Made by a program: the position numbers and the translations under genes. From Faucicola osloensis_B (lineage in GTDB: Bacteria; Pseudomonadota; Gammaproteobacteria; Pseudomonadales; Moraxellaceae), in assembly GCA_964211495.1 (NCBI GenBank), contig CAXORL010000001.1:682001-746000 (forward strand): 64,000 bases of DNA, written 5' to 3'. Below, one piece after another: positions 7,839-16,284 of this stretch (position 1 is the stretch's first letter; every line of letters starts with the position of its first letter). The notes beneath the pieces were generated by a model. The model was given only the letters and a program-made list of their open reading frames with translations, was not told where the DNA came from and ran no database searches.

Positions 7839-8912
7839 ATGCCTTTAACTTTAGATGATTTTGATTATCAACTGCCCGATGAACTTATTGCCCGCTATCC
7901 GTTAGCGGTGCGCTCCGCCTCTCGATTGCTGTATTTGCCTGCTCATGGTCAACCCAAAGACCAACAATTTGTGGATTTGCCAGAGTTGTTAAATAGTGGT
8001 GACTTGGTGGTGTTTAATGACACCAAGGTCATGAAAGCAAGGCTGTTTGGGCAAAAAGCCAGTGGTGGCGCGGTCGAAGTATTGGTCGAGCGTATTTTGC
8101 CCGATGATGCTACTAGCAGCCAAAAACACACCGCTTTGTGTCATGTACGCGCCAGCCGCAGCCCAAAAGAGGGGCAAACGTTAAGCCTTGCCGACGGTAA
8201 CATTCACGCCACGGTAATGGGGCGTGAGGACAATTTATTTTTGCTAGCTTTTGACCAGCCCATCTTGCCTGTGCTTGAGCACTATGGTGAACTACCGATT
8301 CCGCCCTATTTTGAGCGCCATGCCGATGACAATGATGAAACCCGTTATCAAACGGTATTTCATGACCCAACCAAACTTGCCAGCGTAGCCGCACCGACGG
8401 CAAGCCTGCATTTTGATGACAATGTATTGGCTGCATTCAAGTCCAAGGGCATCAATACCGCCTTTGTCACCTTACATGTCGGCGCAGGCACATTTGCCCC
8501 TGTCAAGACAGAGGATATTTTGCACCATAAAATGCACTCAGAATATGCCGAGTTGCCCCAAGCGACTGCCGATTTGATTAACCAAACCAAAGACCGTGGC
8601 GGGCAAGTGATTGCAGTCGGTACCACTGTGACACGGGTATTAGAAACGGCGTTTCAAAAAACCGCCAACTTTGAAAACCCGATGCTATCGGCTTGGTCAG
8701 GTGACACCGATATTTTTATTTATCCGTCATTTAGGTTTGGGGTGATTGATAAGCTCATCACAAATTTTCATTTGCCAAAATCCACGCTATTGATGCTGGT
8801 GTCAGCGTTTGCAGGCAGTGAGCCCATCAAACAGGCTTATCAGCACGCCATCGAGCAACAATACCGTTTCTTTAGTTACGGTGATGCGATGTTGTTGGAA
8901 AAAATGGTATAA
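7839..8912 (+). CDS. queA: S-adenosylmethionine:tRNA ribosyltransferase-isomerase
   Basis: A 357-residue enzyme that transfers the ribosyl part of SAM to preQ1-tRNA and makes epoxyqueuosine. Diagnostic blocks are FDYQLPDELIARYPL at the N-terminus, VVFNDTKVMKARLFG, YGELPIPPYF, TLHVGAGTFAPVK, HSEYAEL and NFHLPKSTLLMLVSAFAG. Length is normal. It lies directly behind the thioesterase gene and 56 bp before tgt, and its stop codon forms part of a TATAAT that may drive tgt. It acts between Tgt and QueG, which are both encoded nearby. Confidence 0.97.
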   Translation: MPLTLDDFDYQLPDELIARYPLAVRSASRLLYLPAHGQPKDQQFVDLPELLNSGDLVVFNDTKVMKARLFGQKASGGAVEVLVERILPDDATSSQKHTALCHVRASRSPKEGQTLSLADGNIHATVMGREDNLFLLAFDQPILPVLEHYGELPIPPYFERHADDNDETRYQTVFHDPTKLASVAAPTASLHFDDNVLAAFKSKGINTAFVTLHVGAGTFAPVKTEDILHHKMHSEYAELPQATADLINQTKDRGGQVIAVGTTVTRVLETAFQKTANFENPMLSAWSGDTDIFIYPSFRFGVIDKLITNFHLPKSTLLMLVSAFAGSEPIKQAYQHAIEQQYRFFSYGDAMLLEKMV

Positions 8913-8913
8913 T
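8905..8913 (+). promoter_or_regulatory. candidate internal extended -10 promoter for tgt
   Basis: TGGTATAAT overlaps the last codons and stop of queA, 56 bp before the tgt ATG. The extended -10 match is perfect but no -35 is evident, so it may be fortuitous. Confidence 0.4.
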
Positions 8914-8968
8914 TTCAACCTTTTATGATTTTAACCTTTTAAAAAACCTGTTACAGAAACTTTAGATT

Positions 8969-10105
8969 ATGCAATTTACCTTACACAAAACCGCTACAGG
9001 CGAGAGCCGTGCTCGCCGTGGTACGGTTCATCTCGCTCATGGCGATGTGCAAACCCCTGCCTTTATGCCTGTCGGTACTTATGGCACCGTCAAAGGCATG
9101 CTGCCGCGGGATATCCACGAAATCGGCGCCGAAATCATCTTGGGCAATACCTTTCATTTGTGGCTGCGCCCCACCACCGATGTCATTGACAAATTTGGTG
9201 GCTTACATGACTTTATCGGTTGGAACAAGCCGATTTTAACCGATTCTGGCGGTTTTCAAGTCTTTAGCCTTGGTGCAATGCGTAAAATCAAAGAGGAAGG
9301 TGTGCATTTTCGCTCGCCGATTGATGGCGCAAAAGTATTTTTATCCCCCGAAATATCGATGCAAATTCAATACTCACTAAACTCAGACATCGTCATGCAG
9401 TTTGATGAATGCACGCCTTACCCTGCAACGCCTAGCGAAGCGGATAAATCGCTTGAATTATCGCTGCGTTGGGGCGAGCGCTGTAAAAATGCGCATGAAA
9501 AACTGGGTAACAAGAATGCTTTGTTTGGTATTATCCAAGGCAGTATGTATCGCAACCTTCGCGAAAAATCCCTAGAAGGGTTGCTCGCTATTGGGTTTGA
9601 TGGCTATGCCATTGGTGGACTGTCAGTCGGTGAGCCGAAAGAAGAAATGATGGCGGTGCTTGATTACTTACCCGATGATATGCCCGCCGACAAGCCTAGA
9701 TACTTGATGGGTGTGGGTAAACCTGAAGATATTGTGGAAGCGGTTCGCCGCGGTGTTGATATGTTTGATTGCGTGATGCCAACACGTAATGCACGAAATG
9801 GTCATTATTTCACCACTTTTGGCGCGGTTAAAATTAAAAATGCGGTGCATCGTTTTGACCAAAGTCCGCTTGATAGCGAATGTGATTGTTATACTTGTCA
9901 GAATTTCAGCCGCGCCTATTTGCATCATTTGTTTAAATGCAATGAAATGCTATCGGCACAGTTGGGCACCATACACAATTTGCGTTACTATCAGCGCTTG
10001 ATGGCAGATATCCGTCAGTCCATTGAAGATGATAAGTTTGATGCGTTTGTCGATACTTTTTATCAGCAGCAAAACTTACCAAAAACTGATTTGCATTTGA
10101 CCTAA
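8969..10105 (+). CDS. tgt: tRNA-guanine transglycosylase
   Basis: A 378-residue enzyme that exchanges guanine-34 for preQ1 in GUN-anticodon tRNAs. It shows FMPVGTYGTVKGMLP, ILGNTFHLWLRP, the active-site block LTDSGGFQVFSLG, GYAIGGLSVGEP, FDCVMPTRNARNG, and the zinc site CDCYTCQNFSRAYLHHL. The length fits bacterial Tgt. It is the last gene of the thioesterase-queA-tgt unit and ends in a strong terminator. No yajC-secD-secF follows, unlike in many gammaproteobacteria; the neighbour is lpxA on the other strand. Confidence 0.97.
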   Translation: MQFTLHKTATGESRARRGTVHLAHGDVQTPAFMPVGTYGTVKGMLPRDIHEIGAEIILGNTFHLWLRPTTDVIDKFGGLHDFIGWNKPILTDSGGFQVFSLGAMRKIKEEGVHFRSPIDGAKVFLSPEISMQIQYSLNSDIVMQFDECTPYPATPSEADKSLELSLRWGERCKNAHEKLGNKNALFGIIQGSMYRNLREKSLEGLLAIGFDGYAIGGLSVGEPKEEMMAVLDYLPDDMPADKPRYLMGVGKPEDIVEAVRRGVDMFDCVMPTRNARNGHYFTTFGAVKIKNAVHRFDQSPLDSECDCYTCQNFSRAYLHHLFKCNEMLSAQLGTIHNLRYYQRLMADIRQSIEDDKFDAFVDTFYQQQNLPKTDLHLT

Positions 10106-10125
10106 AAACCACCTAAAAACACATA

Positions 10126-10152
10126 AAAAAAGAGCCGATTTGGCTCTTTTTT
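10126..10152 (+). terminator. rho-independent terminator after tgt
   Basis: Perfect 11-bp stem AAAAAAGAGCC / GGCTCTTTTTT around loop GATTT. The symmetric A/T flanks mean it could also act on the opposite strand after lpxA, about 70 bp away. Confidence 0.85.
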
Positions 10153-10222
10153 ACTTTTCATACACTGATTGTTATACGCTAAATAGCAATACTATCCTTT
10201 CTTAATATCTTGTCTTACCACG

Positions 10223-10999
10223 TTATCTGACTAAGCCACGTTCGCTATGAATCAGGGAATCCAATAGCAATTGTACCAAAGGTTCTTGGGGCAACAGCTG
10301 CTCGGTGACTGCTACAATGGCTTCTTCCTTGGTCAGTCCTGAACGGAAAATCACCCGATAAGCTTGTCGCAGATAATCAATAGTCTGCTTTGACCAACCT
10401 TTGCGGCGCATGCCTTCGATATTAAGACCATGACTTTTGGCAGGGTTACCCGATACCATGTTAAAAGCCGCAACATCTTTTAAAATCAAGCTTGCGCCAC
10501 CAATCAAACTATAATCATCAATACTACAAAATTGGTGAATACCTGAATTACCACCGACAATCACATGGTTACCGATGCGGACATGCCCTGCAATCCCCAC
10601 GTTATTAGCCACAATGTTGTCGCTCCCAATCACGCAATCATGCGCAATATGGGTATTGACCATAAACAGATTACGGCTACCAACGCGTGTGATGCCTTTA
10701 TCTTGTACCGTGCCGCGATGAATGCTACAGGCTTCGCGAATGCGATTGTCATCGCCAATTTCTAGCCACGTCTCCTCACCTTGGTATTTGAGATCTTGGC
10801 AGTCTTCGCCGATACTAGCGAATTGAAAAATCTGGTTACGCTCACCGATACGGGTAAACTTGCTAACGACAACATGGGGGTGAAGCACGGTCTGTGCCCC
10901 AATTGTGACATGTTCACCAATAATGCAATACGGCCCTATCTTGACCGACGGGTGTATCGTTGCAGTGGCATCAATAATCGCCGTTGGGTGAATCGTCAT
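10223..10999 (-). CDS. lpxA: UDP-N-acetylglucosamine acyltransferase
   Basis: A 258-residue left-handed beta-helix acyltransferase that adds the 3-hydroxyacyl chain to UDP-GlcNAc, the first step of lipid A synthesis. Hexapeptide repeats run from residue 2 to about 190 (IHPTAIIDATATIHPSVKIG, IGPYCIIG). The HIAHDCVIG block contains the catalytic histidine, and GNPAKSHGLNIEGMRRKGWS is the family signature. Length is normal. It ends the pyrH-to-lpxA cluster, with a 228-bp gap from fabZ on the minus strand that holds no recognisable gene. lpxB is not adjacent. Confidence 0.97.
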   Translation of the reverse strand: MTIHPTAIIDATATIHPSVKIGPYCIIGEHVTIGAQTVLHPHVVVSKFTRIGERNQIFQFASIGEDCQDLKYQGEETWLEIGDDNRIREACSIHRGTVQDKGITRVGSRNLFMVNTHIAHDCVIGSDNIVANNVGIAGHVRIGNHVIVGGNSGIHQFCSIDDYSLIGGASLILKDVAAFNMVSGNPAKSHGLNIEGMRRKGWSKQTIDYLRQAYRVIFRSGLTKEEAIVAVTEQLLPQEPLVQLLLDSLIHSERGLVR

Positions 11000-11227
11000 G
11001 AAAAATCCTTATACCAGCCCACTATTCAAGAAGAATTAAAAATACAGATTTAGCTGAAACCATAGGCAAAGCTAACTATAAACAGCAGGTTAAAATAAAA
11101 ACGACATTATAGCATTTTTACTAAAGTATGCCATTTTTATCAAGGATTTTGCTTAACTTAAACAGATTTTATCGGTATAGCTTACCCAAACGCGCCTTAT
11201 TCAGGCCATGTAAAAATGAGGTTAAAG

Positions 11228-11743
11228 TCATGACTGATGATATTGGGTACGCTGCTCTGCAATGGTGATTTCTGCACTGGCTGCCAACTCATCGCCCACG
11301 CACGCTGTACAACTAAATTTATAGATACTGTGACGCTCCATGGTCTTTTTGGCGCGTAAAATGAGCTGATCACCGGGGATGACTTGACGTTTAAAACGCA
11401 CTTTATCGACCCCAGCGAAGAGATAAATATAGCCATCTCTTGGTTTGACGTTTTTGCTGATAAAACCCAGTACACCCGCTACCTGCGCCATGGCTTCAAT
11501 CATTAAGACGCCTGGCATGATAGGCTCTTCAGGAAAGTGACCATTAAAAAAAGGCTCGTTAATGGTGATGTTCTTAAGACCGGTAATCCACTCATTGGGT
11601 TTTACCGCAGTGACTCTGTCTAATAGCATAAAAGGATAACGGTGAGGCAGATAATCACGTAACACAACGGCATTGAGAGGTAATGTCACCCCAATCTGTG
11701 CAAGGCCAGCGATGTCTTCATCAATCAACTTATCAAAATCCAT
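11228..11743 (-). CDS. fabZ: 3-hydroxyacyl-[ACP] dehydratase
   Basis: A 171-residue hot-dog dehydratase of fatty-acid synthesis. Signature blocks are LPHRYPFMLLDRV and NEPFFNGHFPEEPIMPGVLMIEAMAQ, with the catalytic His in GHFP and Glu in IEAMAQ. It is slightly longer than the usual 145-160 residues because of about 20 extra residues at the N-terminus. The gene lies between lpxD and lpxA, the standard arrangement that couples membrane phospholipid acyl chains and lipid A acyl chains, both drawing on 3-hydroxyacyl-ACP. A 129-bp gap separates it from lpxD. Confidence 0.96.
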   Translation of the reverse strand: MDFDKLIDEDIAGLAQIGVTLPLNAVVLRDYLPHRYPFMLLDRVTAVKPNEWITGLKNITINEPFFNGHFPEEPIMPGVLMIEAMAQVAGVLGFISKNVKPRDGYIYLFAGVDKVRFKRQVIPGDQLILRAKKTMERHSIYKFSCTACVGDELAASAEITIAEQRTQYHQS

Positions 11744-11872
11744 GGATATATCCTTTATACTTTTAAATCATCTTTATCAAAAAAATAGATTTGTGAAAAA
11801 CAACCATTGTAACGGTTTTAAGATTGAGTTTACAGTTGTTTTCTCAAATTATTTGATGGATAAAGGTAACGA

Positions 11873-12925
11873 TTAAATTTTTGGTTTGCCAAGTTGCTTA
11901 AAATTAATATAGGCTCTTTTCCATAAGCTATTGGGCATCACTGGCATGCCTGAAGAATACACACCCGGTTGGTGAATCGATTTGGTCACCATCGTCATGC
12001 CAGTAATCGTGACATCATCACAAATTTTGATATGACCTGCAAAACCTGATGCGCCCCCAATCATGCAGCGTTTACCAATTTCTGTACTGCCAGCAATCCC
12101 CACACACGCTGCAATCGCCGTGCCAGCACCAATTTTTACATTGTGGGCAATTTGCACCAAATTATCGATAATGACATGATTGCCGATAACCGTATCATTC
12201 AGCGCGCCGCGATCGATACAGGTATGGCTGCCTACGCTGACATGATCGCCCAGTATCACTCGCCCCAATTGGTGAATTTTTTGCCAACCTGCTTCATCTG
12301 TACTGCCTTTAGGCGCAAAGCCAAAGCCGTCATTGCCAATGCTGGCATGGCTGTGCAAGCTGACATGTTTACCCAATACACAATCATGCCCAATGTACAC
12401 ATGCGGCGCAATGAAGCTACCTTCGCCAATCACGACATTGGGCTGAATATTGACTTGGGCATCAATCTTGACACCATCACCAATGACGCAGTTATCACCG
12501 ATTTGGCTATACGCCCCAATACGCACGTTGTCGCCCAATTGCAGATTGTTACCCAAAATGGCAGTCGGGTGAATCAAACAATGTGATAAATTAGGGTTGA
12601 CTGTCTGATGATACGCTTGCGTCGGTTCAAACAATGCGGTCAGTTTGGCATACGCGGCATAAGGTGATTTGACCACGATGGCAACGCTATGGCTTGGGCT
12701 TTTTTCCTGTAAGGATGCGGGGACTAGCACGGCACCAGCGCCCGTGGTTTGCAATTTTGATTCAAATAGAGGATTGGCGATAAACGTGATATCGCTGTCG
12801 GTGGCATCCTCAAGAGAGGCGATTTTGGAAATTTGTTTCTGCAAATTTTGGCTCGTTTGCGCATCCCCTTGGTCAATGACGTCACTAGCTAAAAAATCCA
12901 AAATTTGTGCGATGGTGAACGCCAT
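11873..12925 (-). CDS. lpxD: UDP-3-O-acylglucosamine N-acyltransferase
   Basis: A 350-residue acyltransferase adding the second 3-hydroxyacyl chain during lipid A synthesis. An N-terminal uridine-binding domain (residues 1-100, DATDSDITFIANPLFESKL) is followed by left-handed beta-helix hexapeptides, with the catalytic-histidine region SLHSHASIGNDGFGFAP and a C-terminal GMPVMPNSLWKRAYINFKQL. Length fits the family. A rho-independent terminator lies between skp and this gene, so lpxD-fabZ-lpxA may be expressed partly from a separate promoter in 12926-12975. Confidence 0.97.
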   Translation of the reverse strand: MAFTIAQILDFLASDVIDQGDAQTSQNLQKQISKIASLEDATDSDITFIANPLFESKLQTTGAGAVLVPASLQEKSPSHSVAIVVKSPYAAYAKLTALFEPTQAYHQTVNPNLSHCLIHPTAILGNNLQLGDNVRIGAYSQIGDNCVIGDGVKIDAQVNIQPNVVIGEGSFIAPHVYIGHDCVLGKHVSLHSHASIGNDGFGFAPKGSTDEAGWQKIHQLGRVILGDHVSVGSHTCIDRGALNDTVIGNHVIIDNLVQIAHNVKIGAGTAIAACVGIAGSTEIGKRCMIGGASGFAGHIKICDDVTITGMTMVTKSIHQPGVYSSGMPVMPNSLWKRAYINFKQLGKPKI

Positions 12926-12974
12926 TTGATTACTCCAATCGTTTGCTTAAAATTTGCCTTAATTTTACACACAA

Positions 12975-13008
12975 AATAAAAAACGCAATAGTCGAATATT
13001 GCGTTTTT
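12975..13008 (-). terminator. terminator between skp and lpxD
   Basis: A perfect 12-bp stem (AAAAACGCAATA / TATTGCGTTTTT, 6-nt loop) with a T run on the minus strand. It splits the envelope cluster into an upstream pyrH-skp part and a downstream lpxD-fabZ-lpxA part. Confidence 0.8.
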
Positions 13009-13034
13009 GATAAAACCTCTGAGCTTAAAAAATA

Positions 13035-13547
13035 TTATTTTACTTGATCGTTAATCGCTTTGGTAAAATCTGCCGTTACATCCCATTCAGGTTTGACATA
13101 ACTAACGGTTCTATCACGATTATCAATGAGCACATCAATATTTTTTTGACGCACAATATTTTCTTTAATGGCTTGGATTTTGGGGACAATTCGCTGCATC
13201 ACTTCTGACTCATTGGCATCAATGATGGACTGGATTTGACTGGCAACCTGTTCATAGTTTTGTAGGTTGGTTTGAATTTGCTTACGCAAATCATCCTTTT
13301 GTGCTTGGGTCATCTGAGCGTTTTGCGTGGCATATTGTTTTTGCAAACGCTCAATGGTCGCTTTATAGCTGTCAAGCTGCTGCTGCTTTGGTTTGACCGC
13401 CGCTTTCACCACGCCAATTTTGGTTTTGGCGATGTTAGTATTGTTGATGGCAACTTGGGAATTCCAAACCGCAACGGTATTGGCAAACACTGGCATTGCC
13501 AATACACTCAAAATACTCGCTGTGGCTAACTGAGTCATTATTTTCAT
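13035..13547 (-). CDS. skp: OmpH/Skp family periplasmic chaperone
   Basis: A 170-residue exported chaperone that holds unfolded outer-membrane proteins before BamA inserts them. A signal peptide (MKIMTQLATASILSVLAMPVFA) is followed by a Skp-like strand (AVAWNSQVAINNTNIAKTKI region) and a long coiled-coil tentacle of about 70 residues rich in Q, K and E. The ATG at 13547 is chosen because AAAAGG lies at good spacing; another ATG two codons upstream (13553) is possible. It is 13 bp downstream of bamA, the usual partner. Confidence 0.9.
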   Translation of the reverse strand: MKIMTQLATASILSVLAMPVFANTVAVWNSQVAINNTNIAKTKIGVVKAAVKPKQQQLDSYKATIERLQKQYATQNAQMTQAQKDDLRKQIQTNLQNYEQVASQIQSIIDANESEVMQRIVPKIQAIKENIVRQKNIDVLIDNRDRTVSYVKPEWDVTADFTKAINDQVK

Positions 13548-13560
13548 ATACATAGACCTT

Positions 13561-15954
13561 TTAGAATGTACGTCCAATTTCGAACTGTACATTGTCGATT
13601 TTATCTTTATCTTTATCGTTGAGCGGAACGGCATAGCTTAATGAGATTGGACCAATTGGGGTAATCCAAGTGAAGCCTGCACCCGCGCTAAAACGCATGT
13701 CATTGTCTTTTTCATTTAATAGCGATACGGGATTGCCACCCACTGTGACTTTTTGGTCATATTTATTGGTGGTGTCAAACACTTGTGCCCCTTCAACAAA
13801 TAACACGGGACGGATTTGGTCTGCCCAATCGCCTTTAAACGGCATCGGCAAGATTAATTCAGTACCCACTTGTGCGAGGGCATTACCGCCAATCTCTTCT
13901 GGGTAATTATCGACCCCATTATTATTTTTTACTGGATAATAACGATTACTGGTAGGGCCTAAAGTGGCATTCTCATAACCACGCACTGAGCCATAACCCC
14001 CTGCAAAGAAGTTTTTCCAGAAAGGTAAATCGTTACCATATCCTAACTTGGTATAACCGCGTAGTACGGTATTTTTTAGGAATGGTCGATAGTAGTTGCC
14101 TTGATAGACCAGTTTTTGGTAAGTGGCATCACCAAAAGCCAGTTCCAAATTGACGTTATGTGACATACCTTTGGTTGGAAAACGTCCACGGTCAAGCGTG
14201 TTCATATTCCAGCCTAAATTTAGGCTCGCGGTATTAAATGGGTCTGATTCGAATGATTCATTGCCATCGGAATCTGAACCTACTTGCAGATTGCCCTCAT
14301 CTTTTAAGTATTGATAGTTTGATACCGCTAACAAAGCGCCTGCTTTGATTTTGGTACTATCAAGTGTGAGACCAGCACTTAAACTCTTATTTTCATCAAT
14401 CGGATAGCTAAAACCTAAGGTGCCGCCATACGAATCGGTTACGTAGTTTGAAATATTTTTGCTGTCATATTTGGTTTTGCGTGCATAGATACTGGCACTT
14501 TGCGATATCCCATCTGGGGTAAAGTACGGGTTGGTATAGCCCAAATTATAACTATCTAATGTCTCAGAACGCGATAACGAAATATTGACCTGATTACCTG
14601 TACCCAAAAAGTTAGATTGACTTAAACCTGCTTGGAAAGTGATACCACCACTTTGTGAATAACCAGCCGCAATGGTACTGGTACCTGATGGCTGCTCCTC
14701 TACTGCGACATTGATATCTACCTGATCGGGGGTGTTGGGGACAGGTTTGACATCCATGTTGACAGTTTTGAAGAAGCCTGTACGCATCAAACGCGTGCGC
14801 GACAAATCGATTTTTTCATTGGCGGCCAATGCGCCTTCCATTTGGCGCATTTCTCGGCGCAATACTTCATCTGCGGTTTTATTATTGCCGGTAAAATTGA
14901 TACGGCGCACATACACAGGACGCACAGGATCAATAAAGAAATCGACATCTACCGTGCGAGTGTCCTCATTGATACGGGGCACTGGGCGGATTTGGGCAAA
15001 ATAGTAGCCATCGTTACCATACAGTGTGCCAAGATTTTGTAAAGTTGTCGTCATTTGACGTTGTGAATAACGCTCACCTGGCTTAAATGCTACTTGCTTA
15101 CGAAGCTTGTCGGTATCGTAGTTGGGCGTACCCATAAAGTTGACATTACCAAATTTATATTGCTCACCTTCAGTAAGATTGAGCTCAATAAACACTTTGT
15201 CTTTTTCTGGACTTAAATTAATAGTGGCATCATTGATGGTGAATTTGACGAAGCCCGCGTTTTGGTACATGGCGGTGACATTTTCTAAACTTGCCGCAAG
15301 CTTTTCTTTGGCATAGCGGTCAGATTTGCTAATCACATTGATCCATGAGCTTTCTTTGATGCTCATCGCCTGTCTGATTTCTTTGTCGCTAAAATGTTTG
15401 TTACCAATTACCTTGATATCGACAACACGCGCCGCTTTACCTTCAACAAAATTAAATTTAAGCGCAACGCGGTTATTGTCTAAGGGCGTTTGGGTCACAT
15501 TAACTTCGCTATTATAATAACCTTGCTGATTATATTGCTGTTTTAGCTCATTTTGCACTTGCTCAACTGTCGCCTGTTTTAGCACATTGCCTTCTACGAT
15601 GCCAATACGTTTTAAGCCTTCGGTCAATGCTTCTTTTGGAATCAGTTTATTACCGTCATAAGTGACATTTGCGATAATTGGGCGCTCTACCACGTCAAAT
15701 ACCAATTTATTGCCTGATTGGGAGGCTTTAACGTCTGAGAAATTGCCAGTTTCATAGAGGGCTTTGATACTAGCTGCGATATTGGTATCGTTTGCTACTT
15801 CACCGGTATTGACAGCAAGCACGGGATAGAGGTTATCAGCGGATACTCGTGTCAATCCATTAAATTGAATATCGCTCACGGTAAAATTTGCCGCTTGTGC
15901 ATACGAGGTAACGAGTGCTAACGGTGCAACCAAAAATAACGCTGAATTTCGCAT
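13561..15954 (-). CDS. bamA: outer-membrane protein assembly factor BamA
   Basis: A 797-residue Omp85 insertase. A signal peptide (MRNSALFLVAPLALVTSYAQA) precedes five POTRA domains (about residues 24-420), then a 16-strand barrel with the loop-6 VRGYE motif (GGYGSVRGYENATLGP), ending in aromatic phenylalanine (EIGRTF) as expected of outer-membrane proteins. The start at 15954 is set by the signal peptide; an upstream in-frame codon would add 18 non-signal residues. It lies after rseP and before skp. The 330-bp gap upstream holds a 12-bp tandem repeat and may hold a promoter. Confidence 0.96.
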   Translation of the reverse strand: MRNSALFLVAPLALVTSYAQAANFTVSDIQFNGLTRVSADNLYPVLAVNTGEVANDTNIAASIKALYETGNFSDVKASQSGNKLVFDVVERPIIANVTYDGNKLIPKEALTEGLKRIGIVEGNVLKQATVEQVQNELKQQYNQQGYYNSEVNVTQTPLDNNRVALKFNFVEGKAARVVDIKVIGNKHFSDKEIRQAMSIKESSWINVISKSDRYAKEKLAASLENVTAMYQNAGFVKFTINDATINLSPEKDKVFIELNLTEGEQYKFGNVNFMGTPNYDTDKLRKQVAFKPGERYSQRQMTTTLQNLGTLYGNDGYYFAQIRPVPRINEDTRTVDVDFFIDPVRPVYVRRINFTGNNKTADEVLRREMRQMEGALAANEKIDLSRTRLMRTGFFKTVNMDVKPVPNTPDQVDINVAVEEQPSGTSTIAAGYSQSGGITFQAGLSQSNFLGTGNQVNISLSRSETLDSYNLGYTNPYFTPDGISQSASIYARKTKYDSKNISNYVTDSYGGTLGFSYPIDENKSLSAGLTLDSTKIKAGALLAVSNYQYLKDEGNLQVGSDSDGNESFESDPFNTASLNLGWNMNTLDRGRFPTKGMSHNVNLELAFGDATYQKLVYQGNYYRPFLKNTVLRGYTKLGYGNDLPFWKNFFAGGYGSVRGYENATLGPTSNRYYPVKNNNGVDNYPEEIGGNALAQVGTELILPMPFKGDWADQIRPVLFVEGAQVFDTTNKYDQKVTVGGNPVSLLNEKDNDMRFSAGAGFTWITPIGPISLSYAVPLNDKDKDKIDNVQFEIGRTF

Positions 15955-16284
15955 ATAACTTGTTTCCGAATTGACGACTGCCCAAAGATAATGCATGAAA
16001 CCTGTCACTTTTAGGTATCCAAAATTAGTTATCCAAAGGTATTTATCTAGGTTTGTATCTAGGTTTGGTAATCTAAGTTTAGTTTGCTAAAAATGACAAA
16101 TGCTATCAAAAAGGGTGACTTGATTAAACTTCTAGTAATAGTTTGTCTTTGATGTGTAGCTTGTATTATCAAAGCACAAGAGATCCGTAAATAAATTTTA
16201 CTGGCATAAGGTAAGCTAAATTTTGCGTAAAGTCTAGCGAAAAAACAAAACTATAAATCAATATTTTAGCCAAATTTGGGTCGA
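15955..16284. other. 330-bp intergenic region between rseP and bamA
   Basis: No gene is visible. It contains a 12-bp tandem duplication (16044-16067) with flanking partial copies and is AT-rich. A bamA promoter is expected here but no box pair is convincing. Confidence 0.5.
16044..16067. repeat. 12-bp perfect tandem duplication upstream of bamA
   Basis: TATCTAGGTTTG occurs twice without interruption, followed by the partial copy GTAATCTAAGTTT. Confidence 0.9.

Noticed and set aside
11000..11227. A small gene in the lpxA-fabZ gap
   Set aside because: No frame with ribosome site and plausible composition was seen; the region is AT-rich and non-coding.
16009..16284. A sigma-E-type promoter for bamA in the rseP-bamA gap
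   Set aside because: I looked for GAACTT and TCTGA boxes at proper spacing and found no convincing pair; only AT-rich repeats are evident.
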